From Actinomycetota bacterium (GTDB lineage: Bacteria > Actinomycetota > Nitriliruptoria > Nitriliruptorales > JAHWKO01), in contig JAHWKO010000016.1 of the NCBI GenBank assembly GCA_019347855.1, positions 1 to 34,430 on the forward strand: a stretch of 34,430 nucleotides of DNA. Direction: 5' to 3'. The position numbers and the translations under genes are program-made. This document shows, one piece after another, positions 30,361 to 34,430 of the stretch (position 1 is its first letter; each line of letters opens with the position of its first letter). The notes under the pieces are model-generated. The model made no database searches. It was not told where the DNA came from and was given only the letters and a program-made list of their open reading frames with translations.

Positions 30361-31332
30361 ATGCCGACGACGCCGGGGAGCCCGCGGTCCCGCGCCCCGA
30401 CGTGGCGCCGGCTGCTGCGCCTCGCGTGGGGAACGGCCGTGGTGGCAGCGCTCGTACTGGCCCTCGAGCAGAGGTCGGCCGACGTGCGTGCTGCGGTCGC
30501 TGACCTCACGGTCTCCGGCCTCGGTGTGGCCACACTGGCTGCGGTCGCGGGGATCGGCGTCAGCGCGCAGGTGTGGCGCACGTTGCTGGGGGCGCTCGGG
30601 TGGCCTCTGCCCCTCCGCGCATCCATCCACGTGTTCTTCGTCGGCCAGCTCGGCAAGTACCTCCCGGGCAGCGTCTGGCCGGCGTTGGCCCAGATGGAGC
30701 TCGGGAGAGACCACGACGTGCCTCCACGCGCATCCGCGGCCGCGGTCGCCCTCTTCCTGTGGGTTCATCTGCTCACCGGCGCGGCGATCGCGCTCGTCGC
30801 CCTGCCCGTCGCAGGCGTGCTGCCGACCCAGGCGGCGTTGCTGTCTCTCTTCCCAGCGGCTCTGCTGCTGCCCTCGGTGATGGCGCGGAGTGTCGGCCTG
30901 GCACTGCGACTTGCTCGCAGGCCCGCGCTACGCGAGCAGCCGTCCGCAGGCCATGTCGTGGCGGCGCTGGGATGGTCCGCCGCGATGTGGACGGCCTACG
31001 GAGCCCACCTGATGGCTCTCTCCGACGGCTTCGCGGCCGAGCTCGACTTCGCCTTCTCGGCGGGCAGCTTCGCGGCAGCGTGGGTTCTCGGCGTCCTGGT
31101 GCTGGTGGCGCCGGCCGGGATCGGAGCGAGGGAAGGGATCATGGTGGGTCTGCTGGTCACACGGATCGGAGCTGGTCCGGCTCTCGCGATCGCGGTGGCA
31201 TCGCGTCTCGTCATGACGATCGGAGACGTCTGGTGGGGTGTCGTGGCCCTCACCCTGCGCCGACGCCGCCTGACGACGCCACGCGACCACGCGGGAGCGT
31301 CGCCCACACGATCGTCCAGGGCAGCGGACTGA
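30361..31332 (+). CDS. LPG-synthase-TM (UPF0104/AglD-type) integral membrane protein
   Basis: The 323-residue membrane protein has about eight transmembrane helices and the two hallmark motifs of the family: FVGQLGKYLPGSVWPALAQ (about residues 92-110) and the late VLVAPAGIGAREGIMVGLLV (about 248-267). This is the flippase-like half of lysylphosphatidylglycerol synthases, occurring here without the aminoacyltransferase domain. Stand-alone members in glycan loci are thought to act in lipid-linked sugar transport or glycosylation; that role is inferred. I use the ATG at 30361 rather than the GTG at 30349 because AGGTGA precedes it by eight bases. Its 3' end runs 83 bases into the convergent methyltransferase gene. 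Confidence 0.85.
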   Translation: MPTTPGSPRSRAPTWRRLLRLAWGTAVVAALVLALEQRSADVRAAVADLTVSGLGVATLAAVAGIGVSAQVWRTLLGALGWPLPLRASIHVFFVGQLGKYLPGSVWPALAQMELGRDHDVPPRASAAAVALFLWVHLLTGAAIALVALPVAGVLPTQAALLSLFPAALLLPSVMARSVGLALRLARRPALREQPSAGHVVAALGWSAAMWTAYGAHLMALSDGFAAELDFAFSAGSFAAAWVLGVLVLVAPAGIGAREGIMVGLLVTRIGAGPALAIAVASRLVMTIGDVWWGVVALTLRRRRLTTPRDHAGASPTRSSRAAD

Positions 31333-31945
31333 GGCGCCGCTGCACGCTCGCGACGGTGGCGACGAAGCGCTGGAAACCGCCGCCCGACCAATGGTTGAGG
31401 TGACCGGGGGTGTTGCCCAGGGCCCCCAGATGCCGTCCCGTCAGGAGGTTCCCCATCCGGAACAGCGGTTCCCGCGGGACCGACAACAGCAGATGTCCGC
31501 TCCCGACGCGAGCCAGCTCCCGGAGCCCACGCCCGGGATCGAGTAGGTGTTCGAAGACCTCCACGGACACCACGATGTCGAACTCGCCGTCGCGGAAGGG
31601 CAGACACTCGGCGTTGGCGTGGACGAACCGGGCGCCCTCGACGCGGGACCAGTCCCGGCGCAGCCGGGAGTCGGGGAGATCGAGCGCCGTGACGGACGGC
31701 CACCGCTGCCGCAGCCGTGAGGTGATCTCGCCTTCACCGCACCCGACTTCCAGCACACGCGCCTGAGGGGAGATCGTGGCCAGTTCATCGAGCACCGTGT
31801 CGAGCTCGACGAGAAACCGCTTCGTGAGCCATCGGATGAGGGGGTTCCTCCCCCTGTACTTGTCGTAGTAGTTCCCCACGACGGTCCCGGGCGTCTCCGG
31901 GGCCGTCTCGGCTGGCTCAGCCCGAACCTGTCCGCGGCTAGTCAC
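31250..31945 (-). CDS. Class I SAM-dependent methyltransferase
   Basis: The 231-residue protein has a Methyltransf_11-type core: motif I ARVLEVGCGEGEITSRL (about residues 62-78), then VTALDLPDSRL, the NAECLPFRDGEFDIVVSVEVFEHLLDPGRGL block (about 111-141), and LLLSVPREPLFRMGNLL. It probably modifies a lipid-linked sugar or quinone-like lipid, but the substrate is not recognisable. The GTG start overlaps the stop of the upstream GT2 gene by eight bases, so the two are a coupled pair. The 3' end overlaps the convergent LPG-synthase-like gene by 83 bases. The overlapped tail, GRVASSGGVGAG, looks non-essential. Confidence 0.85.
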   Translation of the reverse strand: MTSRGQVRAEPAETAPETPGTVVGNYYDKYRGRNPLIRWLTKRFLVELDTVLDELATISPQARVLEVGCGEGEITSRLRQRWPSVTALDLPDSRLRRDWSRVEGARFVHANAECLPFRDGEFDIVVSVEVFEHLLDPGRGLRELARVGSGHLLLSVPREPLFRMGNLLTGRHLGALGNTPGHLNHWSGGGFQRFVATVASVQRRLSPLPWTIVWATLPRGRVASSGGVGAG

Positions 31946-32843
31946 TGCGGTTCGTCCTCACGACGAGATCAGCCAGCAAACCGACACCGAACAGGATCAG
32001 GCCCGTGATGATCAGCAGCACCGTGTTGACCGCGATGCGGAACGGGTGCACGACCAGGTCGTAGGCGAACTTCAACGCGCCCAACCCCATCAGCAGCAGC
32101 GCGATCGGGGCGAACACCCGCAACGGGTCGAAGTACGTGATCATCCGCACGACCTGCAGGATGTAGCCGTAGGCGTCCTTGACGGGGTGGAAGTGCGACC
32201 GCCCGGCGCGTGGACGGTAGTCGATCGGGAGGTACTCCACAGCGTGCCCGTTGGCCAGGAACGCCAGCGTGATCGTGGTGACGCAGGAGAACCCCGCCGG
32301 AAGCAGGCCCAGGTAGGGCTTCGCTGTCTCGTTGGAGAACGCCCGTAGACCCGAGTTCAGGTCGGGGATCTCGGCGGAGGCGAGGAACTCGGCAAGTCGC
32401 CGGATGGCCCACTTGGCGGGCACCCGCAAGGGCTTGAGCGTGCCCTGTTCGGAGGTCCGCGCCCCGACCACCTGCTCGGCGTCGCCCCGCTCCAGGGCGT
32501 CGATGAACTCGGGGATCCGCTCGTTGGGGTAGGTCATGTCCGCGTCGGTCCACACCACCCAGCGGCCGTGGGCCTCGCTTGTGCCGATCCGCCGGGCCGT
32601 GCCGGATCCCCGGTTGGTGGTGAACCGCTTGACCCGCACGAAGGGCATGCCCTCGACGAGGTCGGCGGTGCCGTCGGTCGAACCGTCGTCGACCACGATG
32701 ATCTCGAACGAGTACGGGGAGTCCTTCAACGCAGCACTGATCCGTTCGACCTCCGCACGGATGTGGCCTGCCTCGTTGTACGCGGGCAGAACGACCGTGA
32801 CGTCGGTCGCGTCGGGACGGATGCGCTGATGGCGGTCGGACAT
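31938..32843 (-). CDS. DPM1/GtrB-like family 2 glycosyltransferase with C-terminal membrane anchors
   Basis: The 301-residue protein has a GT-A domain with VTVVLPAYNEAGHIRAEVERI, FEIIVVDDGSTDGTADLVEG, and the metal-binding VWTDADMTYP near residue 100. A region typical of polyprenyl-phosphate glycosyltransferases follows: SAEIPDLNSGLRAFSNETAKPYL, FSCVTTITLAFL, and IDYRPRAGRSHFHPVKDAYGYILQVVRMI. Two C-terminal transmembrane helices anchor it (about 230-250 and 262-285). It should charge undecaprenyl phosphate with a hexose, supplying donor for the GT-C enzymes of this locus. I chose the ATG at 32843; a TTG eight codons earlier is possible but has no better ribosome site. Confidence 0.88.
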   Translation of the reverse strand: MSDRHQRIRPDATDVTVVLPAYNEAGHIRAEVERISAALKDSPYSFEIIVVDDGSTDGTADLVEGMPFVRVKRFTTNRGSGTARRIGTSEAHGRWVVWTDADMTYPNERIPEFIDALERGDAEQVVGARTSEQGTLKPLRVPAKWAIRRLAEFLASAEIPDLNSGLRAFSNETAKPYLGLLPAGFSCVTTITLAFLANGHAVEYLPIDYRPRAGRSHFHPVKDAYGYILQVVRMITYFDPLRVFAPIALLLMGLGALKFAYDLVVHPFRIAVNTVLLIITGLILFGVGLLADLVVRTNRSD

Positions 32844-33110
32844 GGCCCCACAAGTACGGTCAGACAAGCTTACGGACCGCCTCCCGGACCCGCACCGGGC
32901 GCTCGCGCTCCCGCGCCGGACGGCCCGGCGTCGTGGCGTCGCTGGGGGAGCCCGCCGTAGACGTGGTGGTACGGACGGCAGCGTCGGTTGCTCGACTGCC
33001 GGATCGGGTCTGGGGTCGGCCCGTTCGACATGAGCGGGCCGGTCATCGAGATGCTCCGTACCGGGCAGCTGGTCCGGCGGATGGCGGAGGGACGGCTGTG
33101 GTTGGCGAGC

Positions 33111-33857
33111 TCACGGCCGAGCGTTCCTGCGGCCGACGGCGAGAAGCGATTGCCCGAACGGCGGCGCTGCTCGTTGTTCGACTCGGCGCACCAGCGGAAC
33201 GACGATGCGATCGTACAAGCGAAGAGTTGCACCGCTCTTCGGCCGCGTCCTCAAGAGGCGCATCGAGATGAACCAGGCGATCAGTCCCACGGAGTTGACG
33301 TAACGGATGTGCACGACGTCCAGATCAGCTGCTTCCATCGCTGCTCGCAAGCTCCCACGGCGATAGCGACGGAAGTGTCCGATCTCAGCATCGAACCGGC
33401 TGAAGGCGAAGGGGAACGCGGGTACGAGGATGACGACGTGACCGCCTGCACGCACCAGCCCTCGGAAGCTCCGAAGAGCCTGAACGTCGTCTTCGATGTG
33501 TTCCAGGACGTTCATGGCGACCACCGCGCTGTGACCGGCGGTCACATCGATGGGGACCCTGAGCTCGCGCACCTGAACGCGCGCATCCCCATCGAAGCGC
33601 GAACGCAGGTAGTCGAGTCGACTCGGGTCGGCCTCCGAGGCGGTGATGCGCACTCCGAGACTCGACCACCCGGCGGCGTGGTCTCCCAAGCCCGAGCCGA
33701 TCTCGAGCGCATCATCGCCCAGCCACGGCAACGCCAGTGCAGCCAGCCACCGGCGGTAGTTCACCGCTTCGCGCAGATCCTCCAGCCGTCTCGTCTGCAA
33801 ACGCGTGTCGCCCGCGACGGGGCCTGCATCGATCGGTGCGGGGTGGCGTCGTCTCAA
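33111..33857 (-). CDS. SAM-dependent methyltransferase, TTG start supported by ribosome binding site
   Basis: The 248-residue class I methyltransferase opens with RLEDLREAVNYRRWLAAL and then motif I DALEIGSGLGDHAAGW. Further motifs are ITASEADPSRLDYLRSRF, VVAMNVLEHIEDDVQALR, GGHVVILVPAFPFAFSRFD and FRRYRRGSLRAAMEAADLDV. This set is common in methyltransferases next to polyprenol GT2 genes. The frame is open to a GTG at 34034, but the first 59 residues are arginine-rich and unlike the family. At 33855-33857 a TTG follows GGAGG by five bases on the minus strand and gives a compact start, so I favour it. The 267-base gap to the downstream GT2 gene holds no recognisable gene. Confidence 0.8.
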   Translation of the reverse strand: MRRRHPAPIDAGPVAGDTRLQTRRLEDLREAVNYRRWLAALALPWLGDDALEIGSGLGDHAAGWSSLGVRITASEADPSRLDYLRSRFDGDARVQVRELRVPIDVTAGHSAVVAMNVLEHIEDDVQALRSFRGLVRAGGHVVILVPAFPFAFSRFDAEIGHFRRYRRGSLRAAMEAADLDVVHIRYVNSVGLIAWFISMRLLRTRPKSGATLRLYDRIVVPLVRRVEQRAAPPFGQSLLAVGRRNARP

Positions 33858-34283
33858 CTGCTCCTCCGGTGCTCGTGGGGCCCACCGGGTGTGGACGCGG
33901 ACCCGCGCGAGCCGGATGATAGACGCAGCGTGTCCGCACGCGACCTCGGGATGTCCGAGGCACAGCCTCCGAGCGCTGACCGAACCAAAGCTGCGGAGCC
34001 AGCGCGAGCGTCGCGCCGGGCGGTTGAACGTCACGCAGCCCCGCTCTCACGCCGGGACAGGTACCTCGTCCATCGAACAGCGACCGAACATCATCCTGGA
34101 GGATCTCGCGAACCGGAACGTTCTAGGCTCCTGACGGATCTGCGGCCCGGACAGACAGCGGCGGACCACGGCGCCAGCGCCACCGCGCCCGAGCGGTGGA
34201 GGTCCCGTATCATCCGACCAAGCCGGTCAACACGCGGGCCCCGGAGCAGTCAAGAGACGGAGACCGCCACGATCATGGCCCGC
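33858..34283. other. Upstream region of the methyltransferase gene, no gene recognised
   Basis: Apart from the possible longer 5' end of the methyltransferase frame (to 34034) and the GGAGG near 33863-33867, I see no gene, tRNA or clear promoter. Open frames here are arginine- and proline-rich on both strands. Confidence 0.4.
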
Positions 34284-34373
34284 CATGTCCCTCACCGGCA
34301 TGTCCCTCACCGGCATGTCCCTCACCGGCATGTCCCTCACCGGCATGTCCCTCACCGGCATGTCCCTCAATGG
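34284..34373. repeat. 15-bp tandem repeat, six copies
   Basis: The unit CATGTCCCTCACCGG is repeated five times without change, and a sixth copy differs at two positions (CAATGG for CACCGG). The unit is a multiple of three, so a change in copy number would not shift a frame. On the minus strand every unit contains GAGGGACATG, a Shine-Dalgarno-like purine run directly before an ATG, and reads as Met-Pro-Val-Arg-Asp repeats within an open frame from 34427 to 34227. That frame starts MAGMSAVVYLLGELTA and resembles no family I know. It could be a small repetitive protein, or a variable leader or spacer. Confidence 0.8.
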
Positions 34374-34430
34374 TGTCACCGCCGTCAGTTCACCGAGTAG
34401 GTAGACCACCGCGCTCATGCCCGCCATGAC

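Noticed and set aside
32870..33232. A 120-codon minus-strand frame between the GT2 and methyltransferase genes
   Set aside because: It overlaps the 3' end of the methyltransferase in another frame, is low-complexity at its end and has no ribosome site or motif.
34284..34373. CRISPR array
   Set aside because: The units are contiguous 15-mers without spacers, and no cas gene is present.

Overview
High-GC DNA (many 60-base stretches near 70-80% G+C) with frequent GTG starts and genes chained by 4-base GTGA/ATGA overlaps. It carries an APS reductase / ferredoxin-type sulfite reductase operon and a CysO-like sulfur carrier domain. Together these point to an actinobacterium, perhaps a deep-branching lineage of the Nitriliruptoria/Euzebya kind. 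That assignment is inference; no rRNA or other marker gene is present.

Layout. (1) 1-1808: the remnant of an ExeA/TniB-like transposition ATPase, cut by a complete IS3-family element. (2) 1770-8838, minus strand: a compact conjugation operon, read in the order LuxR-type regulator, TcpD-like small membrane protein, TcpE, VirB4-type ATPase, TrbL/VirB6-like channel protein, TcpC/VirB8-like protein, and a bifunctional cell-wall hydrolase (lytic transglycosylase plus M15-like peptidase). The hydrolase loses its last residues to the IS. No relaxase or coupling protein is in view. (3) 8839-12083: a regulatory unit. A 1005-residue STAND ATPase ending in an OmpR-like winged helix and BTAD domain (SARP type) lies upstream. 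Between it and the LuxR gene are three copies of CGTTGAG spaced exactly 11 bp apart, the pattern SARP activators bind. The simplest model is SARP -> LuxR regulator -> transfer operon. (4) 12223-17404: sulfate assimilation. The minus-strand operon is sirC, sulfite reductase fused to a CysO-like ubiquitin-fold sulfur carrier (ending Ala-Gly-Gly), APS reductase cysH, an unknown 156-residue protein and a short MazG-like pyrophosphohydrolase. hemD diverges from it and supplies uroporphyrinogen III, the siroheme precursor. (5) 17409-34430: a cell-surface glycan locus. It holds WsfD-like and GT-C-type membrane proteins, GT2 and GT4 glycosyltransferases (one a GT4-GT2 fusion), an FkbM methyltransferase of clearly lower GC, two other SAM methyltransferases, an LPG-synthase-type membrane protein, a decayed GT2 pseudogene and a 15-bp tandem repeat.

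The two observations I rate highest are the sulfite reductase-CysO fusion, which puts the sulfide-producing enzyme and a thiocarboxylate carrier in one polypeptide, and the SARP-type triple heptamer that ties a STAND-BTAD activator to a conjugation operon.
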